Of a stretch of DNA of 64,000 nt, positions 32,501 through 47,380 are shown in pieces. Both the position numbers and the translations under genes were made by a program. The notes below the pieces were generated by a model. The model ran no database searches, was not told where the DNA came from, and saw only the letters and a list, made by a program, of their open reading frames with translations. Source of the stretch: Luzula sylvatica (lineage: Eukaryota > Streptophyta > Magnoliopsida > Poales > Juncaceae). Location: positions 124,001-188,000 of the forward strand of contig CAMPEJ010000003.1 in assembly GCA_946800325.1 (NCBI GenBank), written 5' to 3'. Numbering within the stretch: the first letter of the stretch is position 1; every line of letters starts with the position of its first letter.

Positions 32501-35500
32501 TTAGTGTTTGTAAATTTTGGTGAAATGTTATGTGGTAAAAGATACGATTCAAATGATCTCAAAATACATTATTTGAACTCCCCAAAGCATAAACAGATTG
32601 TTTTGAATCGAAAAACAAACTTTCTTAGTGCTTGTATATTTTGGTGAAAGGTTATGTAGTAAAAGATACGATTCAAATGATCTCAAAATACGTTATTTGA
32701 ACTCCCCAAAGCATAAACACATTGTTTTGAATCGAAAAACAAACTTTATTAGTGTTTGTAAATTTTGGTGAAATGTTATGTTGTAAAAGATACGATTCAA
32801 ATGATCTAACAATACGTTATTTGAACTCCCCAAAGCATAAACAAATTGTTTTGAATCGAAATACAAACTGTCTTAGTGTTTGTAAATTTTTGTGAAATGT
32901 TATGTGGTAAAAGATACGATTCAAATGATCTAAAAATACGTTATTTGAACTGCCCAAAGCATAAACAAATTGTTTTGAATCGAAAAACAAACTGTCTTAG
33001 TGTTTGTAAATTTTGGTGAAATGTTATGTGGTAAAAGATACGATTCAAATGATCTCAAAATACATTATTTGAACTCCCCAAAGCATAAACAGATTGTTTT
33101 GAATCGAAAAACAAACTTTCTTAGTGTTTGTAAATTTTGGTGAAATGTTATGTAGTAAAAGATTCGATTCAAATGATCTCAAAATACGTTATTTGAACTC
33201 CCCAAAGCATAAACAAATTGTTTTGAATCGAAAAACAAACTTTCTTAGTGTTTGTAAATTTTGGTGAAATGTTATGTGGTAAAAGATACGATTCAAATGA
33301 TCTCAAAATACGTTATTTGAACTCCCCAAAGCATAAACAGACTGTTTTGAATCGAAAAACAAACTTTCTTAGTTTTTGTAAATTTTGGTGAAATGTTATG
33401 TGGTAAAAGATACGATTCAAATGATCTCAAAATACATTATTTGAACTCCCCAAAGCATAAACAGATTGTTTTGAATCGAAAAACAAACTTTCTTAGTGCT
33501 TGTAAATTTTGGTGAAAGGTTATGTAGTAAAAGATACGATTCAAATGATCTCAAAATACGTTATTTGAACTCCCCAAAGCATAAACACATTGTTTTGAAT
33601 CGAAAAACAAACTTTATTAGTGTTTGTAAATTTTGGTGAAATGTTATGTTGTAAAAGATACGATTCAAATGATCTAACAATACGTTATTTGAACTCCCCA
33701 AAGCATAAACAAATTGTTTTGAATCGAAATACAAACTGTCTTAGTGTTTGTAAATTTTGGTGAAATGTTATGTGGTAAAAGATACGATTCAAATGATCTA
33801 AAAATACGTTATTTGAACTCCCCAAAGCATAAACAAATTGTTTTGAATCGAAAAACAAACTGTCTTAGTGTTTGTAAATTTTGGTGAAATGTTATGTGGT
33901 AAAAGATACGATTCAAATGATCTCAAAATACGTTATTTGAACTCCCCAAAGCATAAACAAATTGTTTTGAATCGAAAAACAAACTGTCTTAGTGTTTGTA
34001 AATTTTGGTGAAATGTTATGTGGTAAAAGATACGGTTCAAATGATCTCAAAATGCGTTATTTGAACTCCCCAAAGCATAAACAAATTGTTTTGAATCGAA
34101 AAACAAACTGTCTTAGTGTTTGTAAATTTTGGTGAAATGTTATGTGGTAAAAGATACGATTCAAATGATCTCAAAATGCGTTATTTGAACTCCCCAAAGC
34201 ATAAACAGATTGTTTTGAATCGAAAAACAAACTGTCTTAGTGTTTGTAAATTTTGGTGAAATGTTATGTGGTAAAAGATACGATTCAAATGATCTCAAAA
34301 TACGTTATTTGAACTCCCCAAAGCATAAACAAATTGTTTTGAATCGAAAAACAAACTTTCTTAGTGTTTGTAAATTTTGGTGAAATGTTATGTGGTAAAA
34401 GATACGATTCAAATGATCTCAAAATACGTTATTTGAACTCCCCAAAGCATAAACAAATTGTTTTGAATCGAAAAACAAACTTTCTTAGTGTTTGTAAATT
34501 TTGGTGAAATGTTATGTGGTAAAAGATACGATTCAAATGATCTCAAAATACGTTATTTGAACTCCCCAAAGCATAAAGAGATTGTTTTGAATCGAAAAAC
34601 AAACTTTCTTAGGGTTTATAAATTTTGGTGAAATGTTATGTAGTAAAAGATACGATTCAAACGATCTCAAAATACGTTATTTGAACTCCCCAAAGCATAA
34701 ACAGATTGTTTTGAATCGAAAAACAAACTTTCTTAGTGTTTGTAAATTTTGGTGAAATGTTATGTGGTAAAAGATACGATTCAAATGATCTAAAAATACG
34801 TTATTTGAACTCCCCAAAGCATAAACAAATTGTTTTGAATCGAAAAACAAACTGTCTTAGTGTTTGTAAATTATGGTGAAATGTTATGTGGTAAAAGATA
34901 CGGTTCAAATGATCTCAAAATGCGTTATTTGAACTCCCCAAAGCATAAACAGATTGTTTTGAATCGAAAAACAAACTGTCTTAGTGTTTGTAAATTTTTG
35001 TGAAATGTTATGTGGTAAAAGATACGATTCAAATGATCTCAAAATGCGTTATTTGAACTCCCCAAAGCATAAACAGATTGTTTTGAATCGAAAAACAAAC
35101 TGTCTTAGTGTTTGTAAATTTTGGTGAAATGTTATGTGGTAAAAGATACGATTCAAATGATCTCAAAATACGTTATTTGAACTCCCCAAAGCATAAACAA
35201 ATTGTTTTGAATCGAAAAACAAACTTTCTTAGTGTTTGTAAATTTTGGTGAAATGTTATGTGGTAAAAGATACGATTCAAATGATCTTAAAATACGTTAT
35301 TTGAACTCCCCAAAGCATAAACAAATTGTTTTGAATCGAAAAACGAACTTTCTTAGTGTTTGTAAATTTTGGTGAAATGTTATGTGGTAAAAGATACGAT
35401 TCAAATGATCTCAAAATACGTTATTTGAACTCCCCAAAGCATAAACAAATTGTTTTGAATCGAAAAACAAACTGTCTTAGTGTTTGTAAATTTTGGTGAA

Positions 35501-35790
35501 ATGTTATGTGGTAAAAGATACGGTTCAAATGATCTCAAAATGCGTTATTTGAACTCCCCAAAGCATAAACAGATTGTTTTGAATCGAAAAACAAACTGTC
35601 TTAGTGTTTGTAAATTTTGGTGAAATGTTATGTGGTAAAAGATACGATTCAAATGATCTCAAAATGCGTTATTTGAACTCCCCAAAGCATAAACAGATTG
35701 TTTTGAATCGAAAAACAAACTGTCTTAGTGTTTGTAAATTTTGGTGAAATGTTATGTGGTAAAAGATACGATTCAAATGATCTCAAAATA

Positions 35791-38700
35791 CGATATTTCA
35801 ACTCCCCAAAGCATAAAGAGATTGTTTTGAATCGAAAAACAAACTTTCTTAGGGTTTATAAATTTTGGTGAAATGTTATGTAGTAAAAGATACGATTCAA
35901 ATGATCTCAAAATACGTTATTTGAACTCCCCAAAGCATAAACAGATTGTTTTGAATCGAAAAACAAACTTTCTTAGTGTTTGTAAATTTTGGTGAAATGT
36001 TATGTGGTAAAAGATACGATTCAAATGATCTAAAAATACGTTATTTGAACTCCCCAAAGCATAAACAAATTGTTTTGAATCGAAAAACAAACTGTCTTAG
36101 TGTTTGTAAATTTTGGTGAAATGTTATGTGGTAAAAGATACGGTTCAAATGATCTCAAAATGCGTTATTTGAACTCCCCAAAGCATAAACAGATTGTTTT
36201 GAATTGAAAAACAAACTGTCTTAGTGTTTGTAAATTTTGGTGAAATGTTATGTGGTAAAAGATACGATTCAAATGATCTCAAAATGCGTTATTTGAACTC
36301 CCCAAAGCATAAACAGATTGTTTTGAATCGAAAAACAAACTGTCTTAGTGTTTGTAAATTTTGGTGAAATGTTATGTGGTAAAAGATACGATTCAAATGA
36401 TCTCAAAATACGTTATTTGAACTCCCCAAAGCATAAACAAATTGTTTTGAATCGAAAAACAAACTTTCTTAGTGTTTGTAAATTTTGGTGAAATGTTATG
36501 TGGTAAAAGATACGATTCAAATGATCTCAAAATACGTTATTTGAACTCCCCAAAGCATAAACAAATTGTTTTGAATCGAAAAACAAACTTTCTTAGTGTT
36601 TGTAAATTTTGGTGAAATGTTATGTGGTAAAAGATACGATTCAAATGATCTCAAAATACGTTATTTGAACTCCCCAAAGCATAAAGAGATTGTTTTGAAT
36701 CGAAAAACAAACTTTCTTAGGGTTTATAAATTTTGGTGAAATGTTATGTAGTAAAAGATACGATTCAAATGATCTCAAAATACGTTATTTGAACTCCCCA
36801 AAGCATAAACAGATTGTTTTGAATCGAAAAACAAACTTTCTTAGTGTTTGTAAATTTTGGTGAAATGTTATGTGGTAAAAGATACGATTCAAATGATCTC
36901 AAAATACGTTATTTGAACTCCCCAAAGCATAAACAAATTGTTTTGAATCGAAAAACAAACTGTCTTAGTGTTTGTAAATTTTGGTGAAATGTTATGTGGT
37001 AAAAGATACGGTTCAAATGATCTCAAAATGCGTTATTTGAACTCCCCAAAGCATAAACAGATTGTTTTGAATCGAAAAACAAACTGTCTTAGTGTTTGTA
37101 AATTTTGGTGAAATGTTATGTGGTAAAAGATACGATTCAAATGATCTCAAAATGCGTTATTTGAACTCCCCAAAGCATAAACAGATTGTTTTGAATCGAA
37201 AAACAAACTGCCTTAGTGTTTGTAAATTTTGGTGAAATGTTATGTGGTAAAAGATACGATTCAAATGATCTCAAAATACGTTATTTGAACTCCCCAAAGC
37301 ATAAACAAATTGTTTTGAATCGAAAAAGAAACTTTCTTAGTGTTTGTAAATTTTGGTGAAATGTTATGTGGTAAAAGATACGATTCAAATGATCTTAAAA
37401 TACGTTATTTGAACTCCCCAAAGTATAAACAAATTGTTTTGAATCGAAAAACAAACTTTCTTAGTGTTTGTAAATTTTGGTGAAATGTTATGTGGTAAAA
37501 GATACGATTCAAATGATCTCAAAATACGTTATTTGAACTCCCCAAAGCATAAACAGATTGTTTGGAATCGAAAAACAAACTTTCTTAGTGTTTGTAAATT
37601 GTGGTGAAATGTTATGTAGTAAAAGATACGATTCAAATGATCTCAAAATACGTTATTTGAACTCCCCAAAGCATAAACAGATTGTTTGGAATCGAAAAAC
37701 AAACTTTCTTAGTGTTTGTAAATTTTGGTGAAATGTTATGTGGTAAAAGATACGATTCGAATGATCTAAAAATATGTTATTTGAACTCCCCGAAGCATAA
37801 ACAAATTGTTTTGAATCGAAAAACAAACTTTCTTAGTGTTTGTAAATTTTGGTGAAATGTTATGTGGTAGAATATACCTTTCACATGATCTCAAAATACG
37901 TTATTTGAACTCCCCAAAACATAAACAGATTGTTTTGAATCGAAAAACAAACTTTCTTAGTGTTTGTAAATTGTGGTGAAATGTTATGTAGTAAAAGATA
38001 CGAATGAAATGATCTCAAAATACGTTATTTGAACTCCCCAAATCATAAACAGATTGTTTAGAATCGAAAAACAAACTTTCTTAGTGTTTGTAAATTTTGG
38101 TGAAATGTTATGTAGTAAAAGATACGATTCAAATGATCTCAAAATACGTTATTTGAACTCCCCAAAGTATAAACAAATTGTTTTGAATCGAAAAACAAAC
38201 TTTATTAGTGTTTGTAAATTTTGGTGAAATGTTATGTGGTAAAAAATACGATTCAAATGATCTAAAAATACGTTATTTGAACTCCCCAAAGCATAAACAA
38301 ATTGTTTTGAATCGAAAAACAAACTGTCTTAGTGTTTGTAAATTTTGGTGAAATGTTATGTGGTAAAAGATACGATTCAAATGATCTCAAAATACGTTAT
38401 TTGAACTCCCCAAAGCATAAACAGATTGTTTTGAATCGAAAAACAAACTTTCTTAGTGTTTGTAAATTTTGGTGAAATGTTATGTGGTAAAAGATACGAT
38501 TCAAATGATCTAAAAATACGTTATTTGAACTCCCCAAAGCATAAACAAATTGTTTTGAATCGAAAAACAAACTGTCTTAGTGTTTGTAAATTTTGGTGAA
38601 ATGTTATGTGGTAAAAGATACGGTTCAAATGATCTCAAAATGCGTTATTTGAACTCCCCAAAGCATAAACATATTGTTTTGAATCGAAAAACAAACTGTC

Positions 38701-39756
38701 TTAGTGTTTGTAAATTTTGGTGAAATGTTATGTGGTAAAAGATACGATTCAAATGATCTCAAAATGCGTTATTTGAACTCCCCAAAGCATAAACAAATTG
38801 TTTTGAATCGAAAAACAAACTGTCTTAGTGTTTGTAAATTTTGGTGAAATGTTATGTGGTAAAAGATACGATTCAAATGATCTCAAAATACGTTATTTGA
38901 ACTCCCCAAAGCATAAACAAATTGTTTTGAATCGAAAAACAAACTTTCTTAGTGTTTGTAAATTTTGGTGAAATGTTATGTGGTAAAAGATACGATTCAA
39001 ATGATCTCAAAATACGTTTTTGAACTGCCCAAAGCATAATCAAATTGTTTTGAATCGAAAAACAAACTTTCTTAGTGTTTGTAAATTTTGGTGAAATGTT
39101 ATGTGGTAAAAGATACGATTCAAATGATCTCAAAATACGTTTTTGAACTGCCCAAAGCATAAACAAATTGTTTTGAATCGAAAAACAAACTTTCTTAGTG
39201 TTTGTAAATTTTGGTGAAATGTTATGTGGTAAAAGATACGATTCAAATGATCTCAAAATACATTATTTGAACTCCCCAAAGCATAAACAGATTGTTTTGA
39301 ATCGAAAAACAAACTGTCTTAGTGTTTGTAAATTTTGGTGAAATGTTATGTGGTAAAAGATACGATTCAAATGATCTCAAAATGCGTTATTTGAACTCCC
39401 CAAAGCATAAACAAATTGTTTTGAATCGAAAAACAAACTTTCTTAGTGTTTGTAAATTTTGGTGAAATGTTATGAGGTAAAAGATACGATTCAAATGATC
39501 TCAAAATACGTTATTTGAACTCCCCAAAGCATAAACAGATTGTTTTGAATCGAAAAACAAACTTTCTTAGTATTTGTAAATTTTGGTGAAATGTTATGTG
39601 GTAAAAGATACGATTCAAATGATCTCAAAATACATTATTTGAACTCCCCAAAGCATAAACAGATTGTTTTGAATCGAAAAACAAACTGTCTTAGTGTTTG
39701 TAAATTTTGGTGAAATGTTATGTGGTAAAAGATACGATTCAAATGATCTCAAAATA
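35791..39756 (+). repeat. Higher-order repeat copy 1 (3,966 bp, 32 monomers)
   Basis: Starts at the unusual CGATATTTCAACTCC monomer. It contains in order the GTAGAATATACC variant (37867), the GTTTTTGAAC 123-bp pair (about 39017 and 39139) and the TTAGTATTTG variant (about 39570). The same series repeats in the next two copies. Length is 32 x 124 minus 2, matching the two 123-bp monomers. Confidence 0.8.
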
Positions 39757-42700
39757 CGATATTTCAACTCCCCAAAGCATAAAGAGATTGTTTTGAATCG
39801 AAAAACAAACTTTCTTAGGGTTTATAAATTTTGGTGAAATGTTATGTAGTAAAAGATACGATTCAAATGATCTCAAAATACGTTATTTGAACTCCCCAAA
39901 GCATAAACAGATTGTTTTGAATCGAAAAACAAACTTTCTTAGTGTTTGTAAATTTTGGTGAAATGTTATGTGGTAAAAGATACGATTCAAATGATCTAAA
40001 AATACGTTATTTGAACTCCCCAAAGCATAAACAAATTGTTTTGAATCGAAAAACAAACTGTCTTAGTGTTTGTAAATTTTGGTGAAATGTTATGTGGTAA
40101 AAGATACGGTTCAAATGATCTCAAAATGCGTTATTTGAACTCCCCAAAGCATAAACAGATTGTTTTGAATTGAAAAACAAACTGTCTTAGTGTTTGTAAA
40201 TTTTGGTGAAATGTTATGTGGTAAAAGATACGATTCAAATGATCTCAAAATGCGTTATTTGAACTCCCCAAAGCATAAACAGATTGTTTTGAATCGAAAA
40301 ACAAACTGTCTTAGTGTTTGTAAATTTTGGTGAAATGTTATGTGGTAAAAGATACGATTCAAATGATCTCAAAATACGTTATTTGAACTCCCCAAAGCAT
40401 AAACAAATTGTTTTGAATCGAAAAACAAACTTTCTTAGTGTTTGTAAATTTTGGTGAAATGTTATGTGGTAAAAGATACGATTCAAATGATCTCAAAATA
40501 CGTTATTTGAACTCCCCAAAGCATAAACAAATTGTTTTGAATCGAAAAACAAACTTTCTTAGTGTTTGTAAATTTTGGTGAAATGTTATGTGGTAAAAGA
40601 TACGATTCAAATGATCTCAAAATACGTTATTTGAACTCCCCAAAGCATAAAGAGATTGTTTTGAATCGAAAAACAAACTTTCTTAGGGTTTATAAATTTT
40701 GGTGAAATGTTATGTAGTAAAAGATACGATTCAAATGATCTCAAAATACGTTATTTGAACTCCCCAAAGCATAAACAAATTGTTTTGAATCGAAAAACAA
40801 ACTTTCTTAGTGTTTGTAAATTTTGGTGAAATGTTATGTGGTAAAAGATACGATTCAAATGATCTCAAAATACGTTATTTGAACTCCCCAAAGCATAAAC
40901 AAATTGTTTTGAATCGAAAAACAAACTGTCTTAGTGTTTGTAAATTTTGGTGAAATGTTATGTGGTAAAAGATACGGTTCAAATGATCTCAAAATGCGTT
41001 ATTTGAACTCCCCAAAGCATAAACAGATTGTTTTGAATCGAAAAACAAACTGTCTTAGTGTTTGTAAATTTTGGTGAAATGTTATGTGGTAAAAGATACG
41101 ATTCAAATGATCTCAAAATGCGTTATTTGAACTCCCCAAAGCATAAACAGATTGTTTTGAATCGAAAAACAAACTGCCTTAGTGTTTGTAAATTTTGGTG
41201 AAATGTTATGTGGTAAAAGATACGATTCAAATGATCTCAAAATACGTTATTTGAACTCCCCAAAGCATAAACAAATTGTTTTGAATCGAAAAACAAACTT
41301 TCTTAGTGTTTGTAAATTTTGGTGAAATGTTATGTGGTAAAAGATACGATTCAAATGATCTTAAAATACGTTATTTGAACTCCCCAAAGTATAAACAAAT
41401 TGTTTTGAATCGAAAAACAAACTTTCTTAGTGTTTGTAAATTTTGGTGAAATGTTATGTGGTAAAAGATACGATTCAAATGATCTCAAAATACGTTATTT
41501 GAACTCCCCAAAGCATAAACAGATTGTTTGGAATCGAAAAACAAACTTTCTTAGTGTTTGTAAATTGTGGTGAAATGTTATGTAGTAAAAGATACGATTC
41601 AAATGATCTCAAAATACGTTATTTGAACTCCCCAAAGCATAAACAGATTGTTTGGAATCGAAAAACAAACTTTCTTAGTGTTTGTAAATTTTGGTGAAAT
41701 GTTATGTGGTAAAAGATACGATTCGAATGATCTAAAAATATGTTATTTGAACTCCCCAAAGCATAAACAAATTGTTTTGAATCGAAAAACAAACTTTCTT
41801 AGTGTTTGTAAATTTTGGTGAAATGTTATGTGGTAGAATATACCATTCACATGATCTCAAAATACGTTATTTGAACTCCCCAAAACATAAACAGATTGTT
41901 TTGAATCGAAAAACAAACTTTCTTAGTGTTTGTAAATTGTGGTGAAATGTTATGTAGTAAAAGATACGAATGAAATGATCTCAAAATACGTTATTTGAAC
42001 TCCCCAAATCATAAACAGATTGTTTAGAATCGAAAAACAAACTTTCTTAGTGTTTGTAAATTTTGGTGAAATGTTATGTAGTAAAAGATACGATTCAAAT
42101 GATCTCAAAATACGTTATTTGAACTCCCCAAAGTATAAACAAATTGTTTTGAATCGAAAAACAAACTTTATTAGTGTTTGTAAATTTTGGTGAAATGTTA
42201 TGTGGTAAAAAATACGATTCAAATGATCTAAAAATACGTTATTTGAACTCCCCAAAGCATAAACAAATTGTTTTGAATCGAAAAACAAACTGTCTTAGTG
42301 TTTGTAAATTTTGGTGAAATGTTATGTGGTAAAAGATACGATTCAAATGATCTCAAAATACGTTATTTGAACTCCCCAAAGCATAAACAGATTGTTTTGA
42401 ATCGAAAAACAAACTTTCTTAGTGTTTGTAAATTTTGGTGAAATGTTATGTGGTAAAAGATACGATTCAAATGATCTAAAAATACGTTATTTGAACTCCC
42501 CAAAGCATAAACAAATTGTTTTGAATCGAAAAACAAACTGTCTTAGTGTTTGTAAATTTTGGTGAAATGTTATGTGGTAAAAGATACGGTTCAAATGATC
42601 TCAAAATGCATTATTTGAACTCCCCAAAGCATAAACATATTGTTTTGAATCGAAAAACAAACTGTCTTAGTGTTTGTAAATTTTGGTGAAATGTTATGTG

Positions 42701-43599
42701 GTAAAAGATACGATTCAAATGATCTCAAAATGCGTTATTTGAACTCCCCAAAGCATAAACAGATTGTTTTGAATCGAAAAACAAACTGTCTTAGTGTTTG
42801 TAAATTTTGGTGAAATGTTATGTGGTAAAAGATACGATTCAAATGATCTCAAAATACGTTATTTGAACTCCCCAAAGCATAAACAAATTGTTTTGAATCG
42901 AAAAACAAACTTTCTTAGTGTTTGTAAATTTTGGTGAAATGTTATGTGGTAAAAGATACGATTCAAATGATCTCAAAATACGTTTTTGAACTGCCCAAAG
43001 CATAAACAAATTGTTTTGAATCGAAAAACAAACTTTCTTAGTGTTTGTAAATTGTGGTGAAATGTTATGTGGTAAAAGATACGATTCAAATAATCTCAAA
43101 ATACGTTATTTGAACTCCCCAAAGCATAAACAAATTGTTTTGAATCGAAAAACAAACTTTCTTAGTGTTTGTAAATTTTGGTGAAATGTTATGTGGTAAA
43201 AGATACGATTCAAATGATCTCAAAATACGTTATTTGAAATCCCCAAAGCATAAACAAATTGTTTTGAATCGAAAAACAAACTGTCTTAGTGTTTGTAAAT
43301 TTTGGTGAAATGTTATGTGGTAAAAGATACGGTTCAAATGATCTCAAAATGCGTTATTTGAACTCCCCAAAGCATAAACAGATTGTTTTGAATCGAAAAA
43401 CAAACTGTCTTAGTGTTTGTAAATTTTGGTGAAATGTTATGTGGTAAAAGATACGATTCAAATGATCTCAAAATGCGTTATTTGAACTCCCCAAAGCATA
43501 AACAGATTGTTTTGAATCGAAAAACAAACTGTCTTAGTGTTTGTAAATTTTGGTGAAATGTTATGTGGTAAAAGATACGATTCAAATGATCTCAAAATA
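39757..43599 (+). repeat. Higher-order repeat copy 2 (3,843 bp, 31 monomers)
   Basis: Starts at CGATATTTCAACTCC (39757), with the GTAGAATATACC variant at 41833, 2,076 bp in, exactly as in copy 1. It has one 123-bp monomer where copies 1 and 3 have two. Confidence 0.8.
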
Positions 43600-46500
43600 C
43601 GATATTTCAACTCCCCAAAGCATAAAGAGATTGTTTTGAATCGAAAAACAAACTTTCTTAGGGTTTATAAATTTTGGTGAAATGTTATGTAGTAAAAGAT
43701 ACGATTCAAATGATCTCAAAATACGTTATTTGAACTCCCCAAAGCATAAACAGATTGTTTTGAATCGAAAAACAAACTTTCTTAGTGTTTGTAAATTTTG
43801 GTGAAATGTTATGTGGTAAAAGATACGATTCAAATGATCTAAAAATACGTTATTTGAACTCCCCAAAGCATAAACAGATTGTTTTGAATCGAAAAACAAA
43901 CTGTCTTAGTGTTTGTAAATTTTGGTGAAATGTTATGTGGTAAAAGATACGGTTCAAATGATCTAAAAATACGTTATTTGAACTCCCCAAAGCATAAACA
44001 AATTGTTTTGAATCGAAAAACAAACTGTCTTAGTGTTTGTAAATTTTGGTGAAATGTTATGTGGTAAAAGATACGGTTCAAATGATCTCAAAATGCGTTA
44101 TTTGAACTCCCCAAAGCATAAACAGATTGTTTTGAATCGAAAAACAAACTTTCTTAGTGTTTGTAAATTTTGGTGAAATGTTATGTGGTAAAAGATACGA
44201 TTCAAATGATCTCAAAATACGTTATTTGAACTCCCCAAAGCATAAACAAATTGTTTTGAATCGAAAAACAAACTTTCTTAGTGTTTGTAAATTTTGGTGA
44301 AATGTTATGTGGTAAAAGATACGATTCAAATGATCTCAAAATACGTTATTTGAACTCCCCAAAGCATAAAGAGATTGTTTTGAATCGAAAAACAAACTTT
44401 CTTAGGGTTTATAAATTTTGGTGAAATGTTATGTAGTAAAAGATACGATTCAAATGATCTCAAAATACGTTATTTGAACTCCCCAAAGCATAAACAGATT
44501 GTTTTGAATCGAAAAACAAACTTTCTTAGTGTTTGTAAATTTTGGTGAAATGTTATGTGGTAAAAGATACGATTCAAATGATCTCAAAATACGTTATTTG
44601 AACTCCCCAAAGCATAAACAAATTGTTTTGAATCGAAAAACAAACTGTCTTAGTGTTTGTAAATTTTGGTGAAATGTTATGTGGTAAAAGATACGGTTCA
44701 AATGATCTCAAAATGCGTTATTTGAACTCCCCAAAGCATAAACAGATTGTTTTGAATCGAAAAACAAACTGTCTTAGTGTTTGTAAATTTTGGTGAAATG
44801 TTATGTGGTAAAAGATACGATTCAAATGATCTCAAAATGCGTTATTTGAACTCCCCAAAGCATAAACAGATTGTTTTGAATCGAAAAACAAACTGCCTTA
44901 GTGTTTGTAAATTTTGGTGAAATGTTATGTGGTAAAAGATACGATTCAAATGATCTCAAAATACGTTATTTGAACTCCCCAAAGCATAAACAAATTGTTT
45001 TGAATCGAAAAACAAACTTTCTTAGTGTTTGTAAATTTTGGTGAAATGTTATGTGGTAAAAGATACGATTCAAATGATCTTAAAATACGTTATTTGAACT
45101 CCCCAAAGTATAAACAAATTGTTTTGAATCGAAAAACAAACTTTCTTAGTGTTTGTAAATTTTGGTGAAATGTTATGTGGTAAAAGATACGATTCAAATG
45201 ATCTCAAAATACGTTATTTGAACTCCCCAAAGCATAAACAGATTGTTTGGAATCGAAAAACAAACTTTCTTAGTGTTTGTAAATTGTGGTGAAATGTTAT
45301 GTAGTAAAAGATACGATTCAAATGATCTCAAAATACGTTATTTGAACTCCCCAAAGCATAAACAGATTGTTTGGAATCGAAAAACAAACTTTCTTAGTGT
45401 TTGTAAATTTTGGTGAAATGTTATGTGGTAAAAGATACGATTCGAATGATCTAAAAATATGTTATTTGAACTCCCCAAAGCATAAACAAATTGTTTTGAA
45501 TCGAAAAACAAACTTTCTTAGTGTTTGTAAATTTTGGTGAAATGTTATGTGGTAGAATATACCATTCACATGATCTCAAAATACGTTATTTGAACTCCCC
45601 AAAACATAAACAGATTGTTTTGAATCGAAAAACAAACTTTCTTAGTGTTTGTAAATTGTGGTGAAATGTTATGTAGTAAAAGATACGAATGAAATGATCT
45701 CAAAATACGTTATTTGAACTCCCCAAATCATAAACAGATTGTTTAGAATCGAAAAACAAACTTTCTTAGTGTTTGTAAATTTTGGTGAAATGTTATGTAG
45801 TAAAAGATACGATTCAAATGATCTCAAAATACGTTATTTGAACTCCCCAAAGTATAAACAAATTGTTTTGAATCGAAAAACAAACTTTATTAGTGTTTGT
45901 AAATTTTGGTGAAATGTTATGTGGGAAAAAATACGATTCAAATGATCTAAAAATACGTTATTTGAACTCCCCAAAGCATAAACAAATTGTTTTGAATCGA
46001 AAAACAAACTGTCTTAGTGTTTGTAAATTTTGGTGAAATGTTATGTGGTAAAAGATACGATTCAAATGATCTCAAAATACGTTATTTGAACTCCCCAAAG
46101 CATAAACAGATTGTTTTGAATCGAAAAACAAACTTTCTTAGTGTTTGTAAATTTTGGTGAAATGTTATGTGGTAAAAGATACGATTCAAATGATCTAAAA
46201 ATACGTTATTTGAACTCCCCAAAGCATAAACAAATTGTTTTGAATCGAAAAACAAACTGTCTTAGTGTTTGTAAATTTTGGTGAAATGTTATGTGGTAAA
46301 AGATACGGTTCAAATGATCTCAAAATGCGTTATTTGAACTCCCCAAAGCATAAACATATTGTTTTGAATCGAAAAACAAACTGTCTTAGTGTTTGTAAAT
46401 TTTGGTGAAATGTTATGTGGTAAAAGATACGATTCAAATGATCTCAAAATGCGTTATTTGAACTCCCCAAAGCATAAACAGATTGTTTTGAATCGAAAAA

Positions 46501-47380
46501 CAAACTGTCTTAGTGTTTGTAAATTTTGGTGAAATGTTATGTGGTAAAAGATACGATTCAAATGATCTCAAAATACGTTATTTGAACTCCCCAAAGCATA
46601 AACAAATTGTTTTGAATCGAAAAACAAACTTTCTTAGTGTTTGTAAATTTTGGTGAAATGTTATGTGGTAAAAGATACGATTCAAATGATCTCAAAATAC
46701 GTTTTTGAACTGCCCAAAGCATAAACAAATTGTTTTGAATCGAAAAACAAACTTTCTTAGTGTTTGTAAATTTTGGTGAAATGTTATGTGGTAAAAGATA
46801 CGATTCAAATGATCTCAAAATACGTTTTTGAACTGCCCAAAGCATAAACAAATTGTTTTGAATCGAAAAACAAACTTTCTTAGTGTTTGTAAATTTTGGT
46901 GAAATGTTATGTGGTAAAAGATACGATTCAAATGATCTCAAAATACATTATTTGAACTCCCCAAAGCATAAACAGATTGTTTTGAATCGAAAAACAAACT
47001 GTCTTAGTGTTTGTAAATTTTGGTGAAATGTTATGTGGTAAAAGATACGATTCAAATGATCTCAAAATGCGTTATTTGAACTCCCCAAAGCATAAACAAA
47101 TTGTTTTGAATCGAAAAACAAACTTTCTTAGTGTTTGTAAATTTTGGTGAAATGTTATGAGGTAAAAGATACGATTCAAATGATCTCAAAATACGTTATT
47201 TGAACTCCCCAAAGCATAAACAGATTGTTTTGAATCGAAAAACAAACTTTCTTAGTATTTGTAAATTTTGGTGAAATGTTATGTGGTAAAAGATACGATT
47301 CAAATGATCTCAAAATACATTATTTGAACTCCCCAAAGCATAAACAGATTGTTTTGAATCGAAAAACAAACTTTCTTAGT
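43600..47380 (+). repeat. Higher-order repeat copy 3 (about 3.78 kb)
   Basis: Starts at CGATATTTCAACTCC (43600), with GTAGAATATACC at 45552, 1,952 bp in, one monomer shorter than in copies 1 and 2. The pair of 123-bp monomers follows at about 46703 and 46824. It departs from the series after the TTAGTATTTG monomer (about 47254). Confidence 0.75.

Noticed and set aside
38873..39256. 127-residue minus-strand frame and its copies (42839, 46558, 49535; shorter ones at 21336, 30205, 31568)
   Set aside because: They are translations of satellite in which 123-bp monomers preserve frame; no start context, domain or independent support.
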